DNA of 47,257 nucleotides from Flavobacterium oncorhynchi (GCF_002217355.1 NZ_MUHA01000016.1:1-47257); one strand, 5' to 3'; shown: positions 38,118 through 47,257, numbered from the stretch's first letter. Numbers and translations: made by a program. Notes: generated by a model from the sequence alone, not told the origin.

Positions 38118-39452
38118 TTATTTTTTGGACACCAGAAATAATAGATGGTCTGCTTTTAGCGTTATTTTAGGAGTTTTCACTTTCTTCGAAAAATAGCTTG
38201 AAACCCCTTGAATTACCCCTTTACTCATATCTGCTGCTATTTGCTGACCGGCAGAAGAAGTGAGCATCAGATTCGTTCCGGTTGTAGTGCCCATATTGGC
38301 TGCCATTTCTGTTAAGGCACTCATCTCTGCTGAATAAGGCACATAAAGACCTTGCTGTCCATCCAGATCATACACTGTAATATCCACAGGAATAATATTG
38401 CCCTCCAATTCCATAGAAATTACCTGAAGCTGTAGGCGCCCCTCTTTAAATTTAACCATTGCTGTTAATAGCGTTCCTTTGGGAATTGTTCTATCTGGCG
38501 TAGTTGCATCTTCCAGTAATCGTAAACGGACATTACTTTCCAAGGTAACTGTCTGTGTTTCGTGTATACAGGCACGGATACTGTTTTTGGGTTGAATTAC
38601 TTCACTTATCGTGTCGGAGTCTATAAATCCCCTGTTTCTCTTTTCCCTCCAATTCTTCAAAAACTCAGCATCAGTTGGTTCTCTGTACAGTTCCGATACT
38701 ACATCCTTTTTTAAAGGGAGAAAAGCAACAAAAGATTTTTGCTTCGGGCTTGCAGTCGCACTTTTTTGTTTTGATTCCTTTTGAGATGAATCATCTTGAG
38801 ATGGTTTTGGAAAATATCGCGATGCCATTTGGTAAGATTTCTCCATTAATGCTAATTGTGTTTCCACCGGATTTACAGGGACGGATTCTTTCATTGCCAA
38901 CTGTTTTTTTAATTCTTCCAACTCCTTACGAAGAGTACTACTTTGACTATTGTTGTCCTGATAAAATCCACCTAATGTACTTTGGATATTACGGTAACTG
39001 GTTAGTGCCGGATTTGTTTTTGCTTGTGCAGGACTACCGGTATTATTTGTCATTTCTTCTTCTCCTTTAAGAGTATCGGAAGGTTTTGAGCCACTATTTT
39101 CAGCATTCCAGTAATCAGATAGCGATGTAAGAGCGGTCTGTTTTTCTTGCTCTTTTTCTTTTAAAATCTCCTCCTCATAGGCTTTTTGCTTATCGGATTG
39201 CAGCCCTTTATCACTAGCCTGTGGAACATCTTCATTAAGCCCGAAATCTTCTTTTTTTACCTTATTGGAGGAAGATGGAGTAAAAATTAAGTACATAGAT
39301 CCTAAAAAGACGATACCTAATAGTGAGAAGATAAGCGGTTTTTTAAAACGCTCCATTCTAATAGTGGAATTATCATTTAGCGTGTCGAGGTCTGATTTAT
39401 GACTACTTTCTGTAATCAAAACATCAGGCTTCTTTTTTTCATTTTCTTTCAT
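38118..39452 (-). CDS. traM: Conjugative transfer protein TraM (VirB10-like)
   Basis: 444 residues: a cytoplasmic basic start, one membrane helix (about 37-57, PLIFSLLGIVFLGSMYLIF), a long acidic and Gln/Ser-rich linker (about 70-250) and a C-terminal beta-barrel-like domain with IPKGTLLTAMVKFKEGRLQL and ALTEMAANMGTTTGTNL. The layout is that of VirB10/TraM, spanning the periplasm between the two membranes. It overlaps traL by 4 bases. Confidence 0.88.
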   Translation of the reverse strand: MKENEKKKPDVLITESSHKSDLDTLNDNSTIRMERFKKPLIFSLLGIVFLGSMYLIFTPSSSNKVKKEDFGLNEDVPQASDKGLQSDKQKAYEEEILKEKEQEKQTALTSLSDYWNAENSGSKPSDTLKGEEEMTNNTGSPAQAKTNPALTSYRNIQSTLGGFYQDNNSQSSTLRKELEELKKQLAMKESVPVNPVETQLALMEKSYQMASRYFPKPSQDDSSQKESKQKSATASPKQKSFVAFLPLKKDVVSELYREPTDAEFLKNWREKRNRGFIDSDTISEVIQPKNSIRACIHETQTVTLESNVRLRLLEDATTPDRTIPKGTLLTAMVKFKEGRLQLQVISMELEGNIIPVDITVYDLDGQQGLYVPYSAEMSALTEMAANMGTTTGTNLMLTSSAGQQIAADMSKGVIQGVSSYFSKKVKTPKITLKADHLLFLVSKK

Positions 39453-39724
39453 AATACTTTGGTTTTAAAATTGTTTATTATTTTATTTGTCGGAACTGTA
39501 ATAGGTCTTTTCTTTTTTGGCAACGGGCTTATATGTTCAATTTGAATATCCTTTGCAGATTTACGTACCTCATACCATACCTGAACAATTGCAGCTATCG
39601 TTATCAGGATATAGACAATAAAGGAATACAGGATAATTTTCCTTTGACCTTTGCGTGGGGTTGCAACCCAACGATCTTCTAATCGCTCTTCCCAATTGCT
39701 TATTGATGTTCTTATGTTTTTCAT
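39449..39724 (-). CDS. traL: Conjugative transfer protein TraL
   Basis: 91 residues. One membrane helix (about 28-48, IILYSFIVYILITIAAIVQV) is preceded by a Trp- and Arg-rich cytoplasmic stretch (NWEERLEDRWVATPRKGQRK). This is the typical small TraL of Bacteroidota conjugative transposons, encoded between traK and traM. Its stop overlaps the traM start as ATGA, so translation is coupled. Confidence 0.82.
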   Translation of the reverse strand: MKNIRTSISNWEERLEDRWVATPRKGQRKIILYSFIVYILITIAAIVQVWYEVRKSAKDIQIEHISPLPKKKRPITVPTNKIINNFKTKVL

Positions 39725-39738
39725 CTCTACTACTTTCT

Positions 39739-40362
39739 TTAGCGTTCGATAATTTCTATATCCTTGTTTTCAAGTACACTGAATTTCTCAATATTAAACC
39801 CTTGGGGATTATTGTCTGAACGGACCGAATTAAGTAGAAAACAAGAGGTCACAAGGTTTCTTTGTGTTACATTACTCGAGCGTATGATAAATTGTTTTGC
39901 ATAGGTTTGAACTGCATATGGATAGTGGTCAAAGTTGCATTGCACGCTATCCACTTCAATGCGCTGTTGTACATTACCTGAAATGATACGGTTGTAATAT
40001 CCTTTTTCAGATAAGTCTTTATAATAATCGAATGCGCTTCTATCAGCTAGATTAAATGCCCTTTTCATATTGCTCTCGATTGCATTTTTGTCCGGTGCCA
40101 GTGTGAAAAAGAGTTCATGAAAACGGCGCACATGTTCACGGGCTTCTACAGGTCTGTTTATAGAAGCATCTTGAGAAAGGGCAAGCATTAACGACTTACC
40201 ATTGTCCAATACATATACTTTCTCTCTTTGTTTTTCGGCAAATGAGTAGGATTTCCAAAGAGAATACCCTGTGATTCCAGCGCACAATACTATAAATAGT
40301 ATAGTGAAGAGTCTGATCTGCTTAAAACTGTTTTCGATATTTCGGAGGGTCTTAAATTCCAT
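39739..40362 (-). CDS. traK: Conjugative transfer protein TraK (VirB8-like)
   Basis: 207 residues with one membrane helix near residues 17-37 and a periplasmic domain with LMLALSQDASINRPVEAREH and VRRFHELFFTLAPD. TraK of this family takes the place of VirB8 as an assembly factor at the inner membrane. It begins 22 bases after traJ. Confidence 0.87.
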   Translation of the reverse strand: MEFKTLRNIENSFKQIRLFTILFIVLCAGITGYSLWKSYSFAEKQREKVYVLDNGKSLMLALSQDASINRPVEAREHVRRFHELFFTLAPDKNAIESNMKRAFNLADRSAFDYYKDLSEKGYYNRIISGNVQQRIEVDSVQCNFDHYPYAVQTYAKQFIIRSSNVTQRNLVTSCFLLNSVRSDNNPQGFNIEKFSVLENKDIEIIER

Positions 40363-40384
40363 TATTTTTTATCTTTAAGGTTAA

Positions 40385-41389
40385 TTATTTCTTTAAAAGC
40401 TGTCCGCCAATATTTCCCACAGTGGAACCTGTACCAGCACCAGCAATATTTCCTGCTTTTTGTGCCGTCTGATTTACATTACGGTTAAAATTGCCAATAC
40501 CGCCGGTTTGGATGATCCATCCTGTTACCGTTGGAATGGTGAAATAACCAATGATTCCTATAATCATAAAAATGATATACACCGTATTGGAACTGTCGGG
40601 AATGAAATTTGGGTCAGATAAGCTTTCAATATCCTTTTCTAAAATGAGTGATTGGATTTTTGCTAGCATAGAACTGAACAGATCGGCAACAGGGAGCCAT
40701 AGGTACACACTTACATATCGAGTGAGCCACTGGGTTAATGTCGATTGGAAGCCATCCCAGACTGAAATTGCAAAGGCGATAGGCCCCAGAATGGAAAGAA
40801 CAATTAGAAAAAAGGTTCTTATAGTATCAACAACCAGCGCTGCTGCCCGAAAGAGGATTTCCAATAGTTCCCTAAAGGAATCTTTCATACTTTTTTCCAA
40901 TTGGTACATTCCCCGTTCGATGTACATTCCTGACATCGTTGCCAGGTCTGCAGGTGACCAGCCCAGTTCTTCTAGTTTTTCATCGAAGGCTTCGTTTGTT
41001 GCGAGATAAGCTGTTTCAGGATTCCGAAGCATGGCTTCACGTTCCAAAAGATCCTTTTGTTGTTGCAGCACATTTAGATCCATTACCTGTCCTTCCAATA
41101 TACTGTGTGTACCGGTTACAACAGGACTTAATACCCCGTTGATAGTTCCCAGTACGATGGTGGGAAAGAACATGATACAGAGACCTACGGCAAACGGGCG
41201 TAATAGCGGATACATATCAATCGGTTCTGCGTGGCCAAGGGCTTGCCAGACTTTTAATGCTACATAAAACAGAGCCCCGAGTCCGGCAACACCTTTAGCT
41301 ACACCAGCCATATCAGCAGATAGTGGTAACATTTCGTCATACAACGAGCGTAATACCTCATGAAGATTATTAAATTCAACTAATAACAT
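40385..41389 (-). CDS. traJ: Conjugative transfer protein TraJ (VirB6-like)
   Basis: 334 residues, polytopic, with about six membrane helices (around 20-45, 60-80, 180-215, 230-250, 270-295) and a Gly/Thr-rich C-terminal tail (AGNIAGAGTGSTVGNIGG). This is the inner-membrane channel protein of the system, equivalent in place to VirB6. The start at 41389 is 11 bases after the traI stop. Confidence 0.88.
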   Translation of the reverse strand: MLLVEFNNLHEVLRSLYDEMLPLSADMAGVAKGVAGLGALFYVALKVWQALGHAEPIDMYPLLRPFAVGLCIMFFPTIVLGTINGVLSPVVTGTHSILEGQVMDLNVLQQQKDLLEREAMLRNPETAYLATNEAFDEKLEELGWSPADLATMSGMYIERGMYQLEKSMKDSFRELLEILFRAAALVVDTIRTFFLIVLSILGPIAFAISVWDGFQSTLTQWLTRYVSVYLWLPVADLFSSMLAKIQSLILEKDIESLSDPNFIPDSSNTVYIIFMIIGIIGYFTIPTVTGWIIQTGGIGNFNRNVNQTAQKAGNIAGAGTGSTVGNIGGQLLKK

Positions 41390-41400
41390 AAGCGTTCGTT

Positions 41401-42030
41401 TTACCAGTATTTTTGATTAGCAGTTCCATAGAGTTGCAGTACACGCTGGGCATCGTTTTGCTTTTTTGCTCTAAGAAAACTCACAGAAATATTTTTGTTG
41501 GTATAGTAGCGTACCAGATTATGATAGTCTTTTACCTCTTTGTAAACCCTGTCTATGATTTCCATACGTTCCTTATCGTTGAGCGAAAGAGTTGAAGTAT
41601 TTACAATCTGTTTAAGCTCTTTTAATAGTTCTGAACTTTCATTGAGCAGTTTGGAATAGCCAAAGGCAATGGATGTAAGTTCCTGCGATGAGAAATTGGG
41701 ATCGTTCATCATCTTGTTAAAATTGGAAACATACATCTCAGAAATATCACCAACCAATAATACCGTCTGTTGTACTTTACGAGCATCTTTGACCAAATTG
41801 TTTACCGCCTTTAGTTTGTCATAATATTCTTTTCCTTGCTTATAAACTTTCTCTACTTCCTTGAAGTTTTTGATCACATTGGACACTGTTGAGGAAGTCT
41901 GTACTATTTCCTGCGCTGTATTGAGAATACTTTGTGCCAAGTTAACAGGATCGGTAACCACAAATTGGGCTTTTGCCGGTGCAACGACCAATAACATAGT
42001 CACACACACCAATTGCATTAATTGTTTCAT
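41401..42030 (-). CDS. traI: Conjugative transfer protein TraI (DUF4141, VirB5-like)
   Basis: 209 residues with a signal peptide (to about residue 21, APAKAQF) and a helical, coiled-coil-like body typical of DUF4141. By location and form it corresponds to the VirB5-type periplasmic or pilus-tip component. It is coded 27 bases after traG; no traH is present between them. Confidence 0.83.
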   Translation of the reverse strand: MKQLMQLVCVTMLLVVAPAKAQFVVTDPVNLAQSILNTAQEIVQTSSTVSNVIKNFKEVEKVYKQGKEYYDKLKAVNNLVKDARKVQQTVLLVGDISEMYVSNFNKMMNDPNFSSQELTSIAFGYSKLLNESSELLKELKQIVNTSTLSLNDKERMEIIDRVYKEVKDYHNLVRYYTNKNISVSFLRAKKQNDAQRVLQLYGTANQKYW

Positions 42031-42057
42031 TGTTTTTTAAATTTTAAGGATTACTAA

Positions 42058-44559
42058 TTATTTTTCTTTTTCCCTTCTTTGAGATGCAATGCGTTTAATC
42101 GCTTGTTCTACATTACCGCCTAACTCTTGGGCAAGCTGCATTACTTCAAGTTTTTCAGTTTCTTCAGTAGTATAAGCCAAATATTCCTTAAGAGAAACTT
42201 CAGTGGCATAGACGGCAGAGTGGGTTCCACCGAGTCCAATCCAGACTTCTTTGTACATTCGCGAAGGGTCATTGTTCATATTGATGGATAATACCTGCGC
42301 TTTTTCCTTTTCAGTTAGGCCAAGCATTGCCTGTATATCGTCAAACTTGTTCATGTACTTGCGTTGATCCAGTAGTATCTTGCAATCTGAATTGTTGATG
42401 ATACTTTCCTTGACAATCGGTGACTGAATGATATCATCAACTTCCTGAGTAACTACGATTGCTTCCCCAAAAAATTTACGGACTGTTTTGAAGAGGTATT
42501 TAATGTATTCAGCCATACCTTCTTTTGCAATCGCCTTCCAAGCTTCTTCAATCAATATTAGTTTTCGGATACCTTTTAGTCTTCGCATTTTATTGATGAA
42601 AACCTCCATAATGATGATGGTTACTATTGGAAAAAGGATTTTGTGGTCCTTAATAGCATCAATCTCAAACACGATAAAACGTTTGGACAATAAGTCAAGC
42701 TGTTTTTCTGAATTGAGCAAGTAATCGTATTCACCTCCTTTGTAGTAAGGTTCGAGTACGTTTAGAAAATTTGCTAAATCAAAATCTTTTTCTCTGACCT
42801 TTTTTTCTTCCAATACCTTGCGGTAATCGGTTCGTACATAATCATAGAAACTATTGAATGAGGGCTGGACATTCTCCAGTTTGATTCTTTCGATATAACC
42901 ACTTACGGCATTGGAAAGTGCTACTTCTTCCGAACGTGTTGGCGGCTCGTCATCCCTTTTCCAGAGCGTTAAGATCAGTGTTTTGATACTTTCTCTTTTT
43001 TCAATATCAAATACACCATCATCAGTATAGAAAGGGTTAAAAGCAATAGGATTATCTTCTGTGTACGTAAAATATACCCCATCTTCGCCTTTGGTTTTAC
43101 CGTTGATAAGTTCACATAATCCCTGATAGCTATTTCCGGTATCAACTAAAAGCACATGCGCACCCTGTTCGTAATACTGTCGCACCATATGGTTGGTAAA
43201 GAAAGATTTCCCGCTGCCAGAAGGACCTAATATGAATTTGTTACGATTGGTAATAATTCCCTTTTTCATCGGCAGATCAGAAATATCCAAATGGATTGGA
43301 TTACCAGTCAGACGGTCAGCCATCTTGATCCCGAAAGGCGATGGTGAATTCTGATAATTGGTTTCTTGGGTGAAAAAGCATAAAGCGGGTTCGATGAAGG
43401 TGTAAAAACTTTCTTCACTTGGAAAATCTGCTGCATTGCCAGGAATTCCAGCCCAATACAATGTTGCTACATCGACAGTGTTATGTCTTGGCTTACATTC
43501 CATAAGCGCCAGAGCGCTACCAGTATCATTCTTAAGTTGTTTTAATTCAATGTGGTCGTCTGACCATGTCATGACATTGAAATGAGCGCGTATTGAAGAA
43601 AGTCCGAAGGAATGCGCCTCGTTCAGGTAACGCTCAATCCACTCTTTGTTTATTTGATTGCTTCGGCTGTAGCGAGCCAGGGAATGCATATTCCTTGCAG
43701 ACTTTTCAAATTTTATTAGGTTCTCATCACTGTTATCTAAAAACAGGTATTGGTTGTAAATGTGGTTGCAATTCAATAATAATCCGGCTGGTGCTGCAAA
43801 AGACAAGCGGCAGTCGCTGCGGTCTGTTGATAGCTTTTCATAGCGTGTGTCTGCGGATACACTACTGGGTAGGTCGTTTGTATCAGAAAGCGTATGCAGG
43901 CACAGTCGTTTGTTTCCAATACGAACTTCTTCAGCTCCTAATGCTAAATCCTGCATAGGTGTTCCTGCTTCCCTTGACAGCGTAAAGTACTGCTCCAACA
44001 ATCCCTGTTTCTGATCTGTTCCTATGATTTCTTCTTCATTCAGGCGGCTCAATTTTACAAATACTGAATCATTAAGGATTCTTTCAAATTGAGATACGGC
44101 TTCCATAAAGCGATGAATGGTTTCTTTATCCCGAATTTCTTTAGGTATTAATGATCCTTTACATAAAGAAGAAAAATTACTCTGCGTGCGCATTCTTTCT
44201 TTTGTGGTCTTGGTCAAAAAAAGATAGCAGTAATGATTCAAAAACGAACGTTCGTTGAAATGTTGTTGATAAGATTTTCCTAAAAAGCTCAGTTCTTCTT
44301 GATCTATTTTTGGAGCATAATCTTCTTTTATGAACCAGTCTTGTTTATGCACTACTGTATAATCCGGAAGTGTTTTGATTGCTTTGTGCCAAGCAGAATG
44401 GATGGCTTCATATTCCGCTGAAGCTACTGTAAAAAGCTCCGGCAAATGCACCTGAAAACAAGCTGTTATATCTGCATCTTTGGAAAGGATACAATGATTT
44501 TCAACTGCCAGTAAAGGAAATTTACTTTCCAATGTGGTGGCTTTGGAGGTATTTCTCAT
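42058..44559 (-). CDS. traG: Conjugation ATPase TraG (VirB4-like)
   Basis: 833 residues, full length. An N-terminal VirB4-type domain leads into a P-loop ATPase with Walker A GPSGSGKS (445-452) and Walker B LILIEEAW (667-674), followed by FFGEAIVVTQEVDDIIQS. It powers assembly of the mating apparatus at the inner membrane. The start overlaps the traF stop by 4 bases. It is the VirB4-like and not the coupling ATPase; no coupling protein is seen in this window. Confidence 0.93.
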   Translation of the reverse strand: MRNTSKATTLESKFPLLAVENHCILSKDADITACFQVHLPELFTVASAEYEAIHSAWHKAIKTLPDYTVVHKQDWFIKEDYAPKIDQEELSFLGKSYQQHFNERSFLNHYCYLFLTKTTKERMRTQSNFSSLCKGSLIPKEIRDKETIHRFMEAVSQFERILNDSVFVKLSRLNEEEIIGTDQKQGLLEQYFTLSREAGTPMQDLALGAEEVRIGNKRLCLHTLSDTNDLPSSVSADTRYEKLSTDRSDCRLSFAAPAGLLLNCNHIYNQYLFLDNSDENLIKFEKSARNMHSLARYSRSNQINKEWIERYLNEAHSFGLSSIRAHFNVMTWSDDHIELKQLKNDTGSALALMECKPRHNTVDVATLYWAGIPGNAADFPSEESFYTFIEPALCFFTQETNYQNSPSPFGIKMADRLTGNPIHLDISDLPMKKGIITNRNKFILGPSGSGKSFFTNHMVRQYYEQGAHVLLVDTGNSYQGLCELINGKTKGEDGVYFTYTEDNPIAFNPFYTDDGVFDIEKRESIKTLILTLWKRDDEPPTRSEEVALSNAVSGYIERIKLENVQPSFNSFYDYVRTDYRKVLEEKKVREKDFDLANFLNVLEPYYKGGEYDYLLNSEKQLDLLSKRFIVFEIDAIKDHKILFPIVTIIIMEVFINKMRRLKGIRKLILIEEAWKAIAKEGMAEYIKYLFKTVRKFFGEAIVVTQEVDDIIQSPIVKESIINNSDCKILLDQRKYMNKFDDIQAMLGLTEKEKAQVLSINMNNDPSRMYKEVWIGLGGTHSAVYATEVSLKEYLAYTTEETEKLEVMQLAQELGGNVEQAIKRIASQRREKEK

Positions 44560-44885
44560 ATTTGCTTGTTTTTTACAGATGAAACGTAACGGTAGATTGG
44601 TTTACGACATAGAATATAGCTAGGGTGTCTTTTTCGTGCACCCACTTTCATCAGTCCGTGTTCTCCATACTTATTATTTAGTGAAAAAGTCTGCCAGATA
44701 ATAAATGATGTACCGCCGAAACCAAGCCCCAAACAGATGTACGAACTGATCCCAAAGATATACAGGATCATTACCAGGACAAGAATACCTAACAAACCGC
44801 CTGCAAAAATGAATAAATATTGAGCTTTGAGCCCTTTAAATTCGACTGTGTTTCCAATCCCTTTATTGATATTATAATTGTTCAT
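44556..44885 (-). CDS. traF: Conjugative transfer protein TraF (DUF4133, VirB3-like)
   Basis: 109 residues with two adjacent membrane helices (about 26-45 and 48-70) and a basic C-terminal tail (KVGARKRHPSYILCRKPIYR). Start IGNTVEFKGLKAQYLFIFAG is the family form. It sits at the inner membrane beside TraG. The traE gene ends 10 bases before it. Confidence 0.87.
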   Translation of the reverse strand: MNNYNINKGIGNTVEFKGLKAQYLFIFAGGLLGILVLVMILYIFGISSYICLGLGFGGTSFIIWQTFSLNNKYGEHGLMKVGARKRHPSYILCRKPIYRYVSSVKNKQI

Positions 44886-44895
44886 ATATCAATTA

Positions 44896-45201
44896 TTAAA
44901 GGAAGAATGAACGAAGAATGGTGGCAGCGACAATAAGGAAAATACATGCCCCAAACCAACTCGCTGCGGTTTTACTGGTATCGGGATCGCCACTGCTGAA
45001 TTTATTATATACTTTTACCCCGCCGATGAGACCCACGACGGCTCCAATGGCATAAATAAGCTGGGTAGCGGGATCGAAATAAGATGTGACCATTTGAGTA
45101 GCTTCATTAATACCTGCCGTACCGTTACCTTGAGCAAAAGCTCCACAAGTCGACAGCATTACCAATGCTGCCAGCAAACTTTTTTTTCTTTGTTTCTCCA
45201 T
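44896..45201 (-). CDS. traE: Conjugative transfer protein TraE (DUF4134, VirB2-like)
   Basis: 101 residues: a signal peptide (to about residue 24, GAFAQ) and two hydrophobic helices (about 48-68 and 80-98) with a short loop, the pilin-like DUF4134 form. It is the first gene of the operon here and follows a 15-bp palindrome in its leader. In CTnDOT traA-D precede traE; none is seen before it in this window. Confidence 0.88.
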   Translation of the reverse strand: MEKQRKKSLLAALVMLSTCGAFAQGNGTAGINEATQMVTSYFDPATQLIYAIGAVVGLIGGVKVYNKFSSGDPDTSKTAASWFGACIFLIVAATILRSFFL

Positions 45202-45230
45202 GATTAAACACTTTTAATTGTTGTTCTTTT

Positions 45231-45245
45231 CCCACATCATGTGGG
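45231..45245. promoter_or_regulatory. 15-bp palindrome in the traE leader
   Basis: CCCACATCATGTGGG is a perfect 7+1+7 palindrome about 30 bases upstream of the traE ATG. On the reverse strand it lies just downstream of a weak promoter-like CACCTTTG (about 45252-45259), so it would fall near +1. It may be an operator or an RNA hairpin. Confidence 0.45.
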
Positions 45246-45639
45246 TTTTCTTGACAAAGGTGTTTTAGAAATTGAAGTGTTATAATAAAGTGGCAGTAGG
45301 TGGGATTATTTGACAGTAAGTGGCTTGTCTTAATAAGAATTATTTTAACACGTTGGGTGTAATTCCCCATATTCACGCCCAAATTGACTCCTTTAGCTAA
45401 CGATTACAACACATGAAAAATGTGTAAATTAGATCCGCTCTTTGCAAGGCCGATTCGTAAACTGTTGCATAATAGCACGAGTGTGATTCTGGTTGAGAGA
45501 TGTATGATGATACTTGTGGAGGCGTTTATTGGACCCAGTTTAGAATATTTTGTTTATCCGAAAGAATTTCCTTTTAGAGCGTATTTATTAATTTGAAAAA
45601 TCAAACGTATAGACAAATGAGAACAATTGCAATGGGGAA
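45246..45639. other. 394-bp interval upstream of the tra operon without a gene
   Basis: It contains GTGGCAGTAGGTGGG and GACAGTAAGTGGC, two loosely alike GT-rich stretches at about 45290-45325, of unknown meaning. No reading frame is convincing, and the traA-D genes expected here in CTnDOT-type operons are absent. Confidence 0.35.
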
Positions 45640-46605
45640 TTCACTAAGAATATGAAAAGAATGAAAAACGGATCTTCAAGGTTGTCAATGGATTCAAAAA
45701 CAGCATAGCATTGGATTGTTATCTGGAAGTTTTTGGTCCGATTTCCAAACTGATTAACTTCAACTTATTGCCGCTACAGAAGCAGTTTAGTCTGGTGCTG
45801 CAGCCGATACTTTAGAAAAAATGCAACAATATTTGCATCTGATTAATCTTCGACTAGACGTTGTTGTAAAAGATATGTGAACTCACAGGTTTTAATATCA
45901 TAGAAACGATTTGTGAGTGAGAGATCAATTCTGAAAAGTTAGCAGCTCTTAGAAACGTAATTGCAAAAAAAATCTGAGGATGAAATTATAAAAGCATTTC
46001 AAATCAATGATAAAAAAGATTATCTTTTTCCTTATAAAAGAAGAATTTGGAATTTACAATCAATTACAAGATAAAATCGAAAAGTGTGACCAAGAAATCT
46101 TAACAATACTTGATGAAACCATTAACAATGGCAATAATAAAAAACAGTATTATATTGATCAAAAAGTACACAAAAAGAATCAACAAAAAACACTAGGTCG
46201 AAGCAGGCTTAAAAGGAGTATGAAAAATCCGATGATAAAATGTTTTGCTAGTTGGCTTTGTCTTGCTCCAAGCAAAAAAAATATGGAGAGGTGAGTATTA
46301 GAGTCCTTAAAGGAAGTAATCATTTAAAAATAGCTCTAAGAAATTCCGCAAATGAAATAGGAAATTTAAAGGAATTGACTCCTTTGAGAGATTTTTCTTG
46401 TATAATAAATTTCAGAAAAGGAAAAGTAGCAACAATAAGTACTACAGTTCGAAAACTTAAGAATAATCATTTGGAATAATATACTGGTCAAAAACATTCC
46501 GTATCATAATCCAAAAACACTACTTATATTTGGATGAGAAAAGAAAACTAGGAATTGTAAAACGAATTCGAAAACAAGTTTCGAAAATCAATCTAAAACC
46601 ATAAG
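45640..46605 (+). pseudogene. IS110-family transposase, heavily decayed
   Basis: Successive frames carry pieces of one IS110-type transposase. N-terminal pieces are IFKVVNGFKNSIALDCYLEV and, in another frame, DTLEKMQQYLHLINLRLDVV; the middle is LIKEEFGIYNQLQDKIEKCD; the C-terminal piece is NHLKIALRNSANEIGNLKEL and YLYLDEKRKLGIVKRIRKQV. A stretch around 46190-46230 joins middle and C-terminal parts abruptly, so the segment between them is deleted. Several frameshifts and stops exclude activity. No ends or target duplication are visible. Confidence 0.65.
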
Positions 46606-46845
46606 ATTTAGGATTTTCAATTACTTAATTTTTAGGCTCAAGCAAAAACATTAGTTAGAATATTTAAAGTAAAAAAAATATTGATTACTTATCGATCAAT
46701 ATGTTGAAATTTAATAAATTAAAATCACTATACAAATTAATATCTGTGGCAAATATAGTTAAAAATTATTTAAGAGTTTTTTGAATTTATAAGTTTTTTG
46801 AATCGTGATTTCGAATACAAATCTCATGGTGGCTGAAAGGAAAAA

Positions 46846-46990
46846 ATGTCCGATTTAGAAGTCGTTACACTTAGTATAGCTGCTGATTTATGTCAATTGA
46901 CAGCGAGAATTTATTATTTAATCAGTTAAAAAAGGAGAAATTTCTAATCTGATTGAGTACAGACAGTTCAACAAGAGAGAAATATGGTCT
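46846..46990 (+). pseudogene. IS982-like transposase N-terminal remnant
   Basis: The translation gives MSDLEVVTLSIAADLCQLTA, then in another frame ENLLFNQLKKGEISNLIEYR and QFNKREKYGL. This matches the N-terminal helical part of IS982-type transposases, which have an SDLEV motif followed by Leu-rich text and a RxRFNRR-type motif. One frameshift near 46904 splits the pieces, and the catalytic half is missing. Confidence 0.4.
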
Positions 46991-47257
46991 CTAAATTTAG
47001 GCTCTGTCAAATTCGCAGAATAATCGTCTGTAAATTTAGTACATCCTTGCCGCCAATTACGAACTCATTAACATGCATGGTAACAGCCATTGGTTGCGTT
47101 TTACTCGATGCCAAGGCTATTTTTCCTTTTTTCATAAAAAAATACGATCTTTTGAGTTATTCCATACCGTTTGATTATTTTGAGCACTTGACAACCTAAT
47201 TTTTATAAAGGTGCGACTGGTATTTTTTTTAGTTTTCAATAAATAAATAAATAAATA
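46991..47257. other. Unassigned right end
   Basis: A reverse-strand frame beginning at about 47136 (MKKGKIALASSKTQPMAVTM, about 42 codons, ending near 47008) is protein-like but not recognised. The last bases are an AAATAAATA repeat. Nothing resembling the tRNA-Val 3' end is present. Confidence 0.25.

Noticed and set aside
45125..45382. 85-codon reverse-strand ORF overlapping traE
   Set aside because: It is an out-of-frame reading of the traE leader and start; the promoter-like box and palindrome occupy this DNA.
45640..47257. Right attachment site repeating the tRNA-Val 3' end
   Set aside because: No copy of the T-arm and acceptor text (GGTTCGAACCCC or ATCGCCCA) could be found by eye near the right end.

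Overview
The window looks like Flavobacteriaceae DNA, most likely Flavobacterium or a close relative. It is AT-rich, and several promoters match the Bacteroidota form (TTG or TTTG, then 19-23 bases, then TAnnTTTG). The conjugation genes are of the CTnDOT/Bacteroidota type and the lipoproteins and TonB receptor are typical of the phylum. A chromosomal edge (1-2.2 kb: ABC exporter and tRNA-Val) is followed by a tyrosine recombinase gene and then about 45 kb of accessory DNA, which I read as an integrative and conjugative element (ICE) entered at the tRNA-Val gene. The far junction is not in the window.

Layout. 2.4-6.2 kb: integrase, a gene fragment, and a four-gene reverse-strand operon (Crp/Fnr-type regulator plus three membrane proteins) in which three of four genes carry one in-frame stop. 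6.7-16.0 kb: an iron-type module with a TonB receptor, a gamma-carboxylase-like HTTM membrane protein, an imelysin-like lipoprotein and a DUF4856 lipoprotein on the reverse strand, divergent from a canonical imelysin and a di-heme oxidoreductase; repeats of a TTTAGAATAATTCTAAA-like palindrome sit at their promoters. 16.2-18.3 kb: a P-loop gene with no visible start, an outer-membrane protein with a premature stop, and two small DNA-binding-type genes typical of Bacteroidota ICEs.

18.6-27.5 kb is a defence block: a broken XRE control gene, a type I restriction-modification operon in the order hsdR-hsdS-ATPase-hsdM, a frameshifted ORF6N-family remnant and a DUF3883 nuclease-fold gene. The ATPase has the layout of a PrrC/RloC-type anticodon nuclease. 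28.2-33.8 kb: ssb, a DUF932 gene and the PRTRC module (E, C, an unnamed gene, B, ThiF). 34.3-35.6 kb: a DUF6602-like nuclease-fold gene, probably cargo. 35.7-45.2 kb: a reverse-strand conjugation operon traE-F-G-I-J-K-L-M-N-O-Q. 45.2-47.3 kb: decayed IS110-like and IS982-like transposase remnants and no intact gene.

No relaxase, coupling protein, traA-D, ParA or primase is visible, so the element is either incomplete or continues to the right. The most striking pattern is that at least six genes have a single internal stop codon with the reading frame continuing intact to a natural end. The best leads for function are the PrrC-like ATPase inside the hsd operon and the iron module with its gamma-carboxylase-like protein.
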